Shown here: piece after piece, positions 35,041 to 45,721 of the stretch | Numbering within the stretch: the first letter of the stretch is position 1 | Layout of the letters: each line of letters starts with the position of its first letter | Assembly: GCF_900142705.1 (NCBI RefSeq) | Contig: NZ_FRBV01000005.1 | Coordinates: forward strand, 153,668 to 217,667 | DNA from: Nitrosospira sp. Nsp11 | GTDB lineage: Bacteria > Pseudomonadota > Gammaproteobacteria > Burkholderiales > Nitrosomonadaceae | Direction of reading: 5' to 3' | Length of the DNA stretch: 64,000 nucleotides | Notes under the pieces: model-generated | The model's database searches: none | What the model was told of the DNA's origin: nothing | The model's input: only the letters and a program-made list of their open reading frames with translations | Program-made: the position numbers and the translations under genes

Positions 35041-36201
35041 ATGACATCCGGCGCTAATTCAAAGCTCCTCGCCTGGGACTCCTCTGCCATTCCGCCCAAA
35101 CTGACCGTGCGCGGCGATTGGACCCTTGACAACTATGCCGCGCTGGGACAGGAAATCGCCCGGCTTCGCGCCGAAGTGGCGGATCTGGCTGGGGCGCAGA
35201 GTAACCAGGTTGACCTGAGTGGCCTGGGCGCACTAGACACGGCAGGGGCTTCAAGGCTGCTTGAATTGCTCGGCGTCGAACTCGCCCGGAAACTATCCGG
35301 TCCCGGTTCAGTGCTGACTACGGAACGCGATGCACTGTTGCGAACAGTAGCGGATGCGATGAGCACCACCGATAAAATCCAGCACACGCGGCGGCGCTCG
35401 GCGGCAATCGAACTGCTCGAGAGGATTGGGCATGCCATGGAAATCTTTCGTCAGCAGGTTCTGGCGTTGCTCGGATTTACGGGTCTCACGCTGCAGGCCC
35501 TGACCCATACCATTTTGCGTCCAAGGCGCTGGCGTATCACTTCGGTCGTGGCCCAGATTGAAGAGACTGGCCTGAACGCCGTGCCCATCGTTGCCCTGCT
35601 CAATTTCATGGTCGGGGCGGTAATCGCGTTTCTCGGCGCGACGGTGCTGGCCGATTTCGGCGCCAGCATCTATACCGTTAATCTGGTGGCCTACTCGTTC
35701 CTGCGCGAGCTTGCTGTCCTGCTCACCGCTATTCTGATGGCTGGCCGGACGGCGAGTGCCTTCACAGCCCAGATCGGGTCCATGAAAGCCAATGAGGAAA
35801 TTGACGCCGCACGCATGCTGGGCCTGAGCCCGGTTGACCTGCTGATATTGCCACGCCTCTCGGCGTTGTTCGTCTCGCTGCCTATTCTTACTTTCGTGGG
35901 CATGATCTCGGGCATATTCGGAGGTGCGGTGGTCTGCGCGTTGACGCTGGATATTTCCCCGGCGATGTTCCTGTCGATTTTTCAGGAACAGATTGAATTG
36001 CGGCATTTTCTGGTGGGTATGTCCAAGGCGCCCGTATTCGCTTTTGTGATCGCGATCATCGGCTGTCTCGAAGGTTTCAAGGTCAGCGGCAGCGCACTGT
36101 CGGTTGGCCAGCACACCACTTCCAGCGTGGTCCAATCCATTTTCGTCGTTATCCTTCTGGATGCGCTGGGCGCGCTGTTTTTCATGGAGATGGGATGGTA
36201 A
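35041..36201 (+). CDS. MlaE-family ABC transporter permease with N-terminal STAS domain
   Basis: 386 residues. Residues about 10-95 form a STAS-like domain ('LTVRGDWTLDNYAALGQEIA', 'VDLSGLGALDTAGASRLLEL'), encoded separately as mlaB in E. coli. Residues about 140-386 are the MlaE permease, with five or six membrane helices and the conserved 'AGRTASAFTAQIGSMKANEE' cytoplasmic coupling loop. With the next three genes it should move phospholipid between inner and outer membranes. The stop overlaps the ATPase gene start by 7 bases. First gene of the operon. Confidence 0.9.
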   Translation: MTSGANSKLLAWDSSAIPPKLTVRGDWTLDNYAALGQEIARLRAEVADLAGAQSNQVDLSGLGALDTAGASRLLELLGVELARKLSGPGSVLTTERDALLRTVADAMSTTDKIQHTRRRSAAIELLERIGHAMEIFRQQVLALLGFTGLTLQALTHTILRPRRWRITSVVAQIEETGLNAVPIVALLNFMVGAVIAFLGATVLADFGASIYTVNLVAYSFLRELAVLLTAILMAGRTASAFTAQIGSMKANEEIDAARMLGLSPVDLLILPRLSALFVSLPILTFVGMISGIFGGAVVCALTLDISPAMFLSIFQEQIELRHFLVGMSKAPVFAFVIAIIGCLEGFKVSGSALSVGQHTTSSVVQSIFVVILLDALGALFFMEMGW

Positions 36202-37007
36202 GCCCGACTGCTTCTCCCAACCGCGATGTGATAATTCAGGTCCGCGATCTGACAAACCGTTTTGGCAGGCAGACGGTACATGAAAAGCTGAATCTGGATG
36301 TTTATCGTGGTGAGATACTGGGCGTGATCGGTGGCTCCGGCTCAGGCAAGTCGGTACTATTGCGTACGATAGTTGGATTGCAGACACCTGTGTCAGGAAG
36401 TGTATGTGTGCTTGGCGAAAACGTCCACAAGTTGACGCGTAAGCGCCGATATCAGCTGGAGCGGCGGTTTGGCTTGCTTTTCCAGCGCGGCGCCTTGTTT
36501 TCTTCGCTCACCGTCATCGAAAATGTCGCTGTGCCGCTCATTGAAAATGCCGGCCTCAGCCGGGGCGATGCCGAGCATCTCGCGGAAGTAAAACTTGCGC
36601 TGGCAGGATTGCCCGCCAACGCCGGCGAAAAATACCCCGCCACATTGTCCGGGGGCATGGTAAAACGTGCTGCGCTTGCGCGTGCGCTGGCCCTCGACCC
36701 GGATATACTCTTTCTGGATGAACCTACGGCGGGCCTTGACCCGATAGGCGCCGCCGAATTCGACCAACTCATCATGACATTGCGCGACGCGCTGGGACTG
36801 ACTGTTTTTATGGTGACGCACGACCTTGATACGCTCTACACCGTCTGTGACCGGGTTGCGGTACTGTCCGGCAAGCACGTACTGGTGGCGGATACGCTGG
36901 ATGTCGTTGAAGCCACCGATGACGCCTGGGTGCAGGATTATTTTCACGGTCCACGCGGACGCGCGGCGCACCAGCCCGGACGCCCCCGAATGCAGGAGGC
37001 CGGTTGA
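36195..37007 (+). CDS. MlaF-like ABC transporter ATPase
   Basis: 270 residues. Walker A 'GGSGSGKS' (about 46-53), signature 'TLSGGMVKRAALARAL' (the family uses LSGGM), Walker B 'DILFLDEPTAGLDPIGA', H-loop 'FMVTHDLDTL'. It supplies the energy for the lipid transporter of this operon. The G-G-M signature is typical of MlaF/Ttg2A rather than generic importers. The start overlaps the permease gene by 7 bases and the end overlaps the MlaD gene by one base (TGATG). Confidence 0.93.
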   Translation: MVSPTASPNRDVIIQVRDLTNRFGRQTVHEKLNLDVYRGEILGVIGGSGSGKSVLLRTIVGLQTPVSGSVCVLGENVHKLTRKRRYQLERRFGLLFQRGALFSSLTVIENVAVPLIENAGLSRGDAEHLAEVKLALAGLPANAGEKYPATLSGGMVKRAALARALALDPDILFLDEPTAGLDPIGAAEFDQLIMTLRDALGLTVFMVTHDLDTLYTVCDRVAVLSGKHVLVADTLDVVEATDDAWVQDYFHGPRGRAAHQPGRPRMQEAG

Positions 37008-37945
37008 TGGAACCTCGCGCTCACCATGTACTGATCGGGCTCTTCACCGTTATCGCCGTGGTGGTTGTCTCGCTATTCGTTTTATGGTTAGGGAAATCTC
37101 CCAGCGATGCCCAGCAGCGATATTATATTGTCATTTTCAACGAAGCCGTAAGAGGCTTGTCCGTCGGCAGCGCCGTGCAGTACAGCGGCATAAAAGTGGG
37201 CGATGTGGCCGGGCTTGAGCTCGATCCGCGCGATCCGCGCAAAGTACTTGCGCGAATACGTGTGCAAGGCAATGTCCAGATCAAGCAGGATACCCAGGCG
37301 CGGCTGTCGTTTACGGGCATCACCGGAAACTCCATTATAGAACTTAGCGGCGGGTCTCCGGATAGCCGCAGACTGGTGGCGGCGGAAGGCGAAGATCCTG
37401 TGATCGTGGCCACCCCTTCTCCCATTTCCAAACTGCTGGAGCAGAGTGACAGTACCATGGCTGACATCACCGAGCTGATCCTGAGAGCCAAGGACGTTTT
37501 GTCACGCGAAAACGCGCAACATTTAAGTAAAACGGTCGAAAATATAGCGCAGGCTTCCGGAGCGATAGCCGGTCAAAGCGAAAACTTCAAGGTGCTGGTG
37601 AAGGAATTGACGGCCGCCAGCAAGCAAGCAAACCTGGCGTTGCGACAGGCTTCGCTGATGATGGACAATGCAGACGCGCTGATCAACAATCAGGGCGCGC
37701 GTACTTTGGACAGCGTGGAGCAGACGACGGCTTCACTGGCAAAAACCAGCGCCACCATCGACCAACTACTGCTCGACAACCAGGAAGCGCTTGGCAGCGG
37801 AATGCGGGGTTTGAACGAGCTGGGGCCTGCCCTGCAAGAGCTGCGAAAAACGCTGGGTTCAATGAGCAGGATAATGGGTCGACTGGAGGACAACCCGGCC
37901 GATTATCTGACCGGCCGTGAAAAAATTCAGGAGTTTGAACCATGA
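37007..37945 (+). CDS. MlaD/MCE-domain lipid-binding protein
   Basis: 312 residues. One N-terminal membrane helix ('VLIGLFTVIAVVVVSLFVLW'), an MCE domain (about 38-120: 'YIVIFNEAVRGLSVGSAVQY', 'TQARLSFTGITGNSIIELSG') and a long helical C-terminus that may form a coiled-coil barrel or tunnel in the periplasm, longer than E. coli MlaD (183 residues). It binds and passes phospholipid. The ATG at 37007 is chosen for GGAGG 7 bases upstream; a TTG one codon earlier is in frame. Its stop overlaps the lipoprotein start (ATGA). Confidence 0.9.
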   Translation: MEPRAHHVLIGLFTVIAVVVVSLFVLWLGKSPSDAQQRYYIVIFNEAVRGLSVGSAVQYSGIKVGDVAGLELDPRDPRKVLARIRVQGNVQIKQDTQARLSFTGITGNSIIELSGGSPDSRRLVAAEGEDPVIVATPSPISKLLEQSDSTMADITELILRAKDVLSRENAQHLSKTVENIAQASGAIAGQSENFKVLVKELTAASKQANLALRQASLMMDNADALINNQGARTLDSVEQTTASLAKTSATIDQLLLDNQEALGSGMRGLNELGPALQELRKTLGSMSRIMGRLEDNPADYLTGREKIQEFEP

Positions 37946-38592
37946 TGGGTCGCGCGCTTCGGCCACAATACTTTTTCCGTTTCGGTCTGATGTCGGGTAT
38001 GGCAATGGTATTCTTGTCTTCCTGTTCGATACTGCCTAAAGCCGAAACGCTGGAGATCTATCAACTTCCCTCCTCTTCGATTCCGCGCTCGGCCCCGGCA
38101 AACAGCCTGCCCCGGGCGCTGCGCATTGCTACCCCTAAGAGCAGCCAGGTGACCGACAGCATGCGCGTGCTGGTACTGCGGCAGGACAACCGGATCAGTG
38201 CTTACAAGGGCATACGCTGGGGCGATCCTGCGCCAATTTTATTGCGCGATCAACTCGCGAAAGCCTTTCGCGCTGATGGCAGGTTCAGCTCCGTGAGCAG
38301 CGGCAACAATAATCTTATGGCCGATCTGGAGCTCGGAGGTGACCTGACCGCGTTTCAGGTGGAATACAAGAACGGCATGCCTGCCGTGAATATCCGATTT
38401 TATGCAACGCTGGTGCAATCCGGAAGAAACCGGATCGTAGCCACGCGCAGCTTCGAAATCATAGAACCCGTACAGGGCAAGGAAATACCGGAAGTCATCG
38501 CGGCATTTGGAAGAGCCACCGACCGGTTCGCCGCGGAGATAATCGACTGGACGCTGCAATACGGACCGGCTTCGCAACCCGCCGCGGATTAA
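37942..38592 (+). CDS. ABC-type transport auxiliary lipoprotein (PqiC/DUF330-like)
   Basis: 216 residues. Lipoprotein signal with lipobox L-S-S-C (Cys about 28). The mature domain is the ABC auxiliary lipoprotein fold ('EIYQLPSSSIPRSA', 'LRIATPKSSQVTDSMRVLVL', 'DNRISAYKGIRWGDPAPILL'), as in PqiC/YmbA. It probably anchors the MCE protein or receives lipid at the outer membrane. ATG at 37942, with AGGAG upstream, overlapping the mlaD stop. It occupies the place taken by mlaC/mlaB in E. coli. End of the operon. Confidence 0.88.
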   Translation: MMGRALRPQYFFRFGLMSGMAMVFLSSCSILPKAETLEIYQLPSSSIPRSAPANSLPRALRIATPKSSQVTDSMRVLVLRQDNRISAYKGIRWGDPAPILLRDQLAKAFRADGRFSSVSSGNNNLMADLELGGDLTAFQVEYKNGMPAVNIRFYATLVQSGRNRIVATRSFEIIEPVQGKEIPEVIAAFGRATDRFAAEIIDWTLQYGPASQPAAD

Positions 38593-38946
38593 ATTCCCAC
38601 GCCACGATACCTGTGATTATTCAGATTGCAACTCGTTTAGTTTTATCAAGACCAGATTGTGGCAAAGTTGGCAACAGTTGCGAAGGAGCTGCAAATCGAT
38701 GTCGGATCAGCAGATCCGAGCCTCCCGACACTGCCTCATCCACTCTGTTTGTGTGGTACCATGACGCCCATTAAGGTTAGTCCCGACAGCATCAGGACGT
38801 AAGGAACAAAGCAGCGAACGCTACCGTTACCGTTAATCTTCATGACTGCATACTTCATTAAATGCATCGTTGTCGAGATAAAGCGGGTTCATATCTGCCG
38901 CCGATAAATCCTGTCAAGGCAAAACAGTCAAACCCCCGCACTGCCC
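38593..38946. other. Non-coding convergent intergenic region
   Basis: About 350 bases between the convergent auxiliary lipoprotein and HAF-repeat genes. No gene, terminator with a T run, or repeat family was recognised. Confidence 0.4.
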
Positions 38947-40173
38947 CTATCCAGTTTCCCGGTGAAGGACACACCCCGGCTTACCCGATGCGGGCAAAGC
39001 CGGAAACGGCAGCTTCCGCCTCCTCCAGCTGGCACCCTTCTGCTTGCGTCGCACCATTGCTCCCAACAAAGCCAGGCCAGCCAGCATCAGGGCGTAGGAT
39101 TCCGGTTCGGGGACAACGCTAATTCCGCTACTGAATGTGAGTACCTGCCCCATATTGGTGATATTGCCCGCAGTCGCCAGAACAACCCCGGCCGGCAGGT
39201 CAACCAGCGAGTTGAGGTCGGTCATATCCACGCCATTGGGGCCGGTGATGAATGCATGGGCATCGGACGGACTGGTGGCCGTGTATGAATATCCTACCAC
39301 CTGCCCCGCGTCATTGATGCTAAAAGCATAGCTAGCACCCTCCCCAAGCGAACCAAGATCGGTCATGCCAACACCATCGGAGCCGGTAATGAAAGCGTGA
39401 GTCCGGAAAGCGTCAGACTGGACGGGCGCGAGTGAATATCCCACCACCTGCCCCGCAGCGTTGATGCCAGAAGCCTCGCTGCTATACCCCCCCAGTGTGC
39501 CCAGATCAGCCATACCGACCCCATTGGGACCGGTGATGAAAGCGTGAGGCACGCGGCCGGCATCGTAGGAATTCCCCACCACCTGCCCCGCATCATTGAT
39601 ATCAACAGCCTCACTCCTATCCCCGGCCAAGCCCAGCGTGCCGAGATCGGTCATGCCCACGCCATTGGGACCAGTGATGAAAGCGTGGAGCTGGGAGTTG
39701 TAGCTACCGCCTATTCTGGACCATCCCACCACCTGTCCCGAAGCGTTGATGCCATTGGCCAAGCTGTCGTCCCCGCCTAAAGTGCCAAGATCCTTCATCC
39801 CCACGCCATTGGGGCCGGTGATGAAAGCGCGTGTCTGACGGTCGGCCGTAAATGAATACCCCACCACCTGCCCAGCAGCGTTGATGTCCGTCGCCTGGCT
39901 ATTTCCGCCCAGCGTACCCAGATCGGTCATGCCCACGCCATTAGGGCCGGTAATGAAAGCGTGGGACTGGTCGGCGTCCGCGCTGTAGGCTCCCACCAAC
40001 TGCCCCGCACCATTGAAAGCGGACACAAACCGGTTTCCGAGGTAGGTCGCTGTGCCGGTTTTGAGGTCGATCAGGTATTCCTCAGCGGAAGCGTGGGTCC
40101 CAAACGCGAGGCCAATACTCAAGGCTGCGGCCAAGACAAGGTGGTGTATTCTACTGTTAGCGATAACTTTCAT
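38947..40173 (-). CDS. HAF-repeat protein with PEP-CTERM sorting signal
   Basis: 408 residues. Signal peptide ('LVLAAALSIGLAFGTHASAE'), then six copies of a roughly 45-50 residue unit with core 'HAFITGPNGVGMTDLGTLGG' and 'INAAGQVVGYS', probably a beta-propeller-like extracellular domain. A PEP-CTERM signal follows ('VPEPESYALMLAGLALLGAM' then 'VRRKQ'), normally cut by exosortase. Unusually, about 28 residues follow this signal. The start is 40173 (GGAG upstream), not the longer frame. The region 40174-40434 between it and atpG shows no convincing gene. Confidence 0.88.
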   Translation of the reverse strand: MKVIANSRIHHLVLAAALSIGLAFGTHASAEEYLIDLKTGTATYLGNRFVSAFNGAGQLVGAYSADADQSHAFITGPNGVGMTDLGTLGGNSQATDINAAGQVVGYSFTADRQTRAFITGPNGVGMKDLGTLGGDDSLANGINASGQVVGWSRIGGSYNSQLHAFITGPNGVGMTDLGTLGLAGDRSEAVDINDAGQVVGNSYDAGRVPHAFITGPNGVGMADLGTLGGYSSEASGINAAGQVVGYSLAPVQSDAFRTHAFITGSDGVGMTDLGSLGEGASYAFSINDAGQVVGYSYTATSPSDAHAFITGPNGVDMTDLNSLVDLPAGVVLATAGNITNMGQVLTFSSGISVVPEPESYALMLAGLALLGAMVRRKQKGASWRRRKLPFPALPASGKPGCVLHRETG

Positions 40174-40434
40174 GATTTCATTTCTCCGTGAATGTGTCGT
40201 AGGTAAGTCCGCCACCGCACGGGATGATTGAGGCTACATACATCTTGCAAGCATAGCTCCGTCCGGTTCCAAGGCAGGTGGCTGTCCTGCTGTGTTCGAA
40301 CAAGTGCGTTCCTGGCCCCGGACGGGGATGAACTGCGGGCCGTGCGTGATGGTTCGCCTGCATGGCCTCACCATTGGTGCTTGCCAGGAACAGCGCGCCG
40401 CCGCTGCCGATAATCATCCGCCGCCACGCCCTAA

Positions 40435-41407
40435 CTAAGATGAAATACCGCCCGCCAGCGCCTCTACGCCAGCGATAACATCGAACAATTCCTCATCGAT
40501 TTTGCTCTGCCGCAGGCGATGGAATGTCTGCCGAAGATCGGCACTCAATTGATCGATATTTTTTTCGGCGCGTTCCATTGCCGCCAGGCGGCTCGCATTT
40601 TCACTCACGAGCGATTCCGCGCACGCACGAAATAGTGAAACGAACAGATACTCCCGAATCAGTGCGTGCAGCATCGCCTCACCGTTGCCCATTACCTCCG
40701 GCAGCTTGTTCGTTGGCCAGGGGATTTGCGCGAATTCGCTCCGCCATGCATCGTCCAGCGGCAACAGCCGCTGATGGGCAGGCGCATATATCGCTCCCGA
40801 TCGAGAGCTGTTGTAGAAGAGATAAAGCTGCCTCACTCCGTTTCGGTTGCGGCCGGTTGGCCGGGCTTCGCCTTTTCGCAGACTGGGCGTCAGGCTGGGC
40901 CCTGCGCTCGACATCAGTGTCTCCATCAGGATCCGGCCCACCAGCGGCGTGATCGCCTTGACCGAAAGCGGAACGGTAAACAGCCCCGCTACCCGCAGAT
41001 CCATATGCGCGCTCATATCCGCCAACCGATCATGCAAACGCTCACCCATCACCCACACTCTTATTTTGCCCGGCAGGGCTGCCAGCGTCTGAATGGCGTA
41101 ATCGGCAATGACTTCGTTGAATTGGCCCACCAGCCCCTGATCCGAACCGAATAGGACCGCGCCGATGACATCCTTCTCCCGGTTTATTTTCTCTCCCGCC
41201 ACAGGTGATAAGGGCGATACGGGCGGCGATATCGTGCCGGTGCGGAAACAGACGCTCAAGCCAAGCTGCACGGCGCGATAATAATCGTCCAGTGCCCGTG
41301 TTGATCTTTCGTATTGCCCGATGCTTGCCGCTGCCATCGCCTTCATGGTGCTGACCACCGACCGCAGCTCACGGGCTCCCTCGATTTTCCGGCGCAGGCT
41401 GGCGAGG

Positions 41408-41421
<14 letters not shown>
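40435..41421 (-). CDS. atpG: N-ATPase gamma subunit
   Basis: 328 residues. The N-terminal helix '[20 protein letters not shown]' with '[11 protein letters not shown]' is the gamma-subunit rotor start (usual 'I.S..KI.KAM..VA'), and the C-terminus '[20 protein letters not shown]' with '[11 protein letters not shown]' is the other coiled-coil arm. Longer than ordinary gamma because of insertions around 90-110 and 215-240, typical of the divergent N-ATPase gamma. Starts at ATG 41421 inside the 3' end of atpA (overlap 14 bases), with GAGG upstream. Last gene of the operon. Confidence 0.9.
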
Positions 41422-42978
<1,557 letters not shown>

Positions 42979-42982
<4 letters not shown>

Positions 42983-43986
42983 CGAATATGTGCGGGGGGT
43001 TTGAGGTTCGGGGTGTCCAGGGTTTCCGGGTTGTCCGGGGTGTTCGGTTTTTTCTTGCCCGCGTTCTTTTCCTTTACCGATGCCTCGGCTTGAGGCTCAG
43101 CTCCGAACTCAGGCTCGGTTGGGAACCCAGGCCCGGGCTCAGGCTGGGCTTCCGGTTCAGCTTTCGATTCAGGTTCCGCAGGGTTCTTCAGAAGCTTGCC
43201 TATCTCCTCCTCGAGCGACGCAAGATACCCGGCAATATTCCAGGTAACTTTATGCCCGTTGGCAATGAGTTCAATGCCGCTGATCAAGTCCGGCCTGGCC
43301 TCGAACCGGACTGGAATTCTCGTTTCCAGGATTTCATTAATCGCCGCTTTAATCGCATTTTGCTGTGTAGCGGGCAAATCAAACGCGCTCCGGATTAGAA
43401 TTCCTGCCGTTTCTGCTGCCGCTGCTGCAGTCATGGCGGGCGTGGCCGGCAACGGCTGCGCCGACAGCCTGGTTATCGAAGCCAGGCTCACCTTTTCCTC
43501 GGGGCTTAGCGCGCGCAAACGTTTGATAAACGCGTCCGCGATATGCGCTTCAAGCGTGGTATTGGCAAGATCAGCCAGCACCTTGCGGGCAATGGCAAAT
43601 ACTTCCGCGCCTATGCGACGGGAGAGTACTGCCCTCAAGTCCTGATATTCCCTTTTCAATGCTTCTTCCCGCTGCGCGCGCAGATCGTCCGAATCCGTGC
43701 GGGCGGCGGCAATCAACCGTTGGCGTTCGGCGTGCGCCTCCTCCGAAGCCGTGTGTAGCAGTACCGACCGCTGCTGTTCGAATTCGTCGTTCTTTTGCCG
43801 AAACTCGTCGCGCTCCTTTTCAGCTTCCCGTTTTTTTTCATCGGCAGCGGCAAGCTCTGCGGCGATGCGCTTTTCTCTCGCGTCCAGCGCCCTGAGTATG
43901 GGTTGATATAAAAAACGTTTCAACAACCACACCAGGATGAGGAAGTTTACGATTTGCGCAATAACGGTGAACCAGTCTATCAGCAC
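42979..43986 (-). CDS. atpF: N-ATPase b subunit with extended acidic/proline-rich tail
   Basis: 335 residues. N-terminal membrane helix '[20 protein letters not shown]', then a long right-handed coiled coil rich in E/K/R (about 30-130), then a delta-like segment (about 170-255) such as '[20 protein letters not shown]', as in fused b-delta N-ATPase subunits. The last roughly 70 residues are a low-complexity Pro/Glu/Ala tail. It is the peripheral stalk. No separate atpH (delta) gene is present, which fits. Three bases separate it from atpE. Confidence 0.88.
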
Positions 43987-43989
43987 GAC

Positions 43990-44271
43990 CTATTTTCCGG
44001 CAGCCTGGGCAATAACGTGATTCCAGAACGGATTGGCAAAAATAAGAATCATGGAAATCACGAAACAATAAATAGCCAGCGACTCGATTATCGCCAGCCC
44101 GACAAATAACGTACGGGTAATGGTCGCGGCGGCATCAGGCTGCTGCGCCAGCGAAGTCAGCGCCGTCGCCACCGCCTTTCCTTCTCCCAGTGCCGGCCCA
44201 ATCACGCCGATGCTGATCGTCAAACCAGCCGCGAGGATCGATACGATTGCGATAAGGGTCATGCTGTCCAT
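43990..44271 (-). CDS. atpE: N-ATPase c subunit (sodium-type ion site)
   Basis: 93 residues, two membrane helices. Ion-binding helix 2 has E63-S64 with Tyr68 ('IIESLAIYCF'), matching the Na+-site E65-S66-Y70 of Ilyobacter tartaricus c subunit. In helix 1, 'IGPALGEGKA' has Glu30 where the Ilyobacter Na+ site has Gln32. The conserved Ser/Tyr argue for Na+ transport, and the extra Glu is a feature reported for N-ATPases (stated from memory). A rotor ring of this subunit carries the ions through Fo. Confidence 0.9.
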   Translation of the reverse strand: MDSMTLIAIVSILAAGLTISIGVIGPALGEGKAVATALTSLAQQPDAAATITRTLFVGLAIIESLAIYCFVISMILIFANPFWNHVIAQAAGK

Positions 44272-44620
44272 ATGCTCTCCTTCTCTTTATCTGTCAGGTT
44301 ATATTTATTCGAGTCATGTTTATTCGGGTCGCGTTTATTCATAATGATTATGCGGTCGCCGCTGACATTGAGGTATCGCCTTTCCCGCGAAAGCGGCAAC
44401 CATTCCGTCAGCGTTGTGAAGTAGTTTTACTGGATAAACCTGGTGCGATCTCATAAGTTTTGCAGTCATAGGTCGTAGTTCCGTAGTTCGTAGGATGGGT
44501 GAAGCGACGCGCAACCCATCAAATCCCCCCGAAATAAATGGAACGACCATTGCGCTTCCTTCTGCCCGCCCTACATAAACAGGCGAATGCAAATGAGAAT
44601 AATCTATAGGCATTATCCTC
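44272..44620. other. Long spacer inside the atp operon
   Basis: 349 bases between atpB and atpE, while the other junctions in the operon are overlaps or at most 50 bases. It holds a family A repeat at 44490-44520 and, near 44290-44340, a thrice-repeated GTTTATTC-like motif. No gene is supported. Confidence 0.6.
44490..44520. repeat. Intergenic repeat, family A, copy in the atp operon
   Basis: GTAGGATGGGTGAAGCGACG continuing to CAACCCATC at 44520: an imperfect palindrome matching the copies at 17055-17086, 17196-17224 and 55199-55230. Confidence 0.65.
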
Positions 44621-45358
44621 TCACCGTGTTTCCGGTCTTTTCATCTCCGGGTCATCGGGTCCGTCCAAGTCATAGTCCTGCTCGGCATCCTCCCTAAAGC
44701 TCGAGGTGGCAGCCGCGATATAGACCGTCGCCAGAATACTGAAGATGTAGGCTTGCAGCATACCCGTCAGCAGACCAAGCGCGCTCATGACGACCGGAAA
44801 GATGAACGGCGTGACGGTCAGCAAGATCGCAAGAATCATCGTGCCGCTCATGATATTGCCGAACAGGCGAATAGCCAGGGCCAGGGTGCGCGAGAACTCG
44901 CTGATAACGTTGAATGGCAGCATGATGGGCGTCGGCTCAAGATAGGATCTGAGGTAGCCGCCCAATCCCTGCTCCTTTATGCCATACAGCGGCACAGCAA
45001 TGAATACGCAGATCGCCAGCGCCGTGGTGGTCGAAAGCGAGCCGGTCGGGGGTTCGTACCCCGGAACGACAGTGAAGAGCGTCGCCACGACGATAAACAT
45101 AAACAACGTGCCGAGAAAGGCGAAGTATCGCCGCGGCTGGCGCAAGCCTACTTCTCTTATCTGGTTGTGGATGGCGAGAACCACGACCTCAAGAAGATTC
45201 TGCCAGCGGGCACGTTCCAATCCTATGGATAGGTTACGGGTAATGGCTCTTGAACCGATAACCAGCACGCACATCAGCCCCCAGGTGAATACAATGGTGG
45301 CGTTCAGTTTCAAAAACCCGTACTCCCAGAAAATGATGTCGTCAGGGCTAAGGTGCAT
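44621..45358 (-). CDS. atpB: N-ATPase a subunit
   Basis: 245 residues, five or six membrane helices. The channel residue Arg lies in 'RTLALAIRLFGNIMSGTMI', the standard a-subunit helix, and 'LQAYIFSILATVYIAAA' is the last helix. Together with the c ring it forms the ion channel. The frame is open further upstream, but the start at 45358 is chosen for AGG about 6 bases upstream and overlap with the atpR stop (11 bases). A low-complexity acidic tail ('DYDLDGPDDPEMK') ends the protein. Confidence 0.9.
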   Translation of the reverse strand: MHLSPDDIIFWEYGFLKLNATIVFTWGLMCVLVIGSRAITRNLSIGLERARWQNLLEVVVLAIHNQIREVGLRQPRRYFAFLGTLFMFIVVATLFTVVPGYEPPTGSLSTTTALAICVFIAVPLYGIKEQGLGGYLRSYLEPTPIMLPFNVISEFSRTLALAIRLFGNIMSGTMILAILLTVTPFIFPVVMSALGLLTGMLQAYIFSILATVYIAAATSSFREDAEQDYDLDGPDDPEMKRPETR

Positions 45359-45671
45359 GGCTGGCCTTCCGTTCCAGGTGGTCGAGGTCTGATTTATCCG
45401 GGCCTGCAAGCCGCGTCGCAACCAGCCGCGTAATGATGAATCCAAGCAGACCGGCAAGTAGTATTTGCCAGCTTTCGCCCGGCAGGCCCAGCAAGAAATA
45501 AAATCCCGTCATGACCGCGCTTATCCGCAGCAGCGTGCTGCCAATGAACCAGAGTCCCGGATTCCGGGATGAAAAGCCGCGGCGCACTGTCCACCACAAG
45601 CCGCCGAAAAAAAAAGCGCCCAGCAAAATGCCTGCCGCCAACGACAACACCAGACCCCAGGTTTCACCCAT
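45348..45671 (-). CDS. atpR: AtpR, N-ATPase-specific membrane protein
   Basis: 107 residues with three membrane helices ('LVLSLAAGILLGAFFFGGLW', 'STLLRISAVMTGFYFLLG', 'WQILLAGLLGFIITRLVATR'). AtpR is found only in N-ATPase operons and carries membrane Arg residues proposed to interact with the c-subunit Glu during assembly (from the literature, stated from memory); here 'LLRISA' and 'TRLVATRLAG' supply them. It overlaps atpB by 11 bases and lies 50 bases from atpQ. Confidence 0.88.
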   Translation of the reverse strand: MGETWGLVLSLAAGILLGAFFFGGLWWTVRRGFSSRNPGLWFIGSTLLRISAVMTGFYFLLGLPGESWQILLAGLLGFIITRLVATRLAGPDKSDLDHLERKASHAP

Positions 45672-45721
45672 TCGATCCTCCTATTGCTTCCGTTGCTGCC
45701 GCTGCTCCCGTTAACTTCGTT

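Noticed and set aside
35308..36387. 359-residue open frame opposite the MlaE gene
   Set aside because: Antisense shadow; Gln/His/Arg-rich reading without any family features.
39150..40000. Regular repeats suggesting a CRISPR array
   Set aside because: The repeats are in frame and encode the HAF units of a secreted protein; unit length is about 140-155 bases and spacers are not unique sequences.
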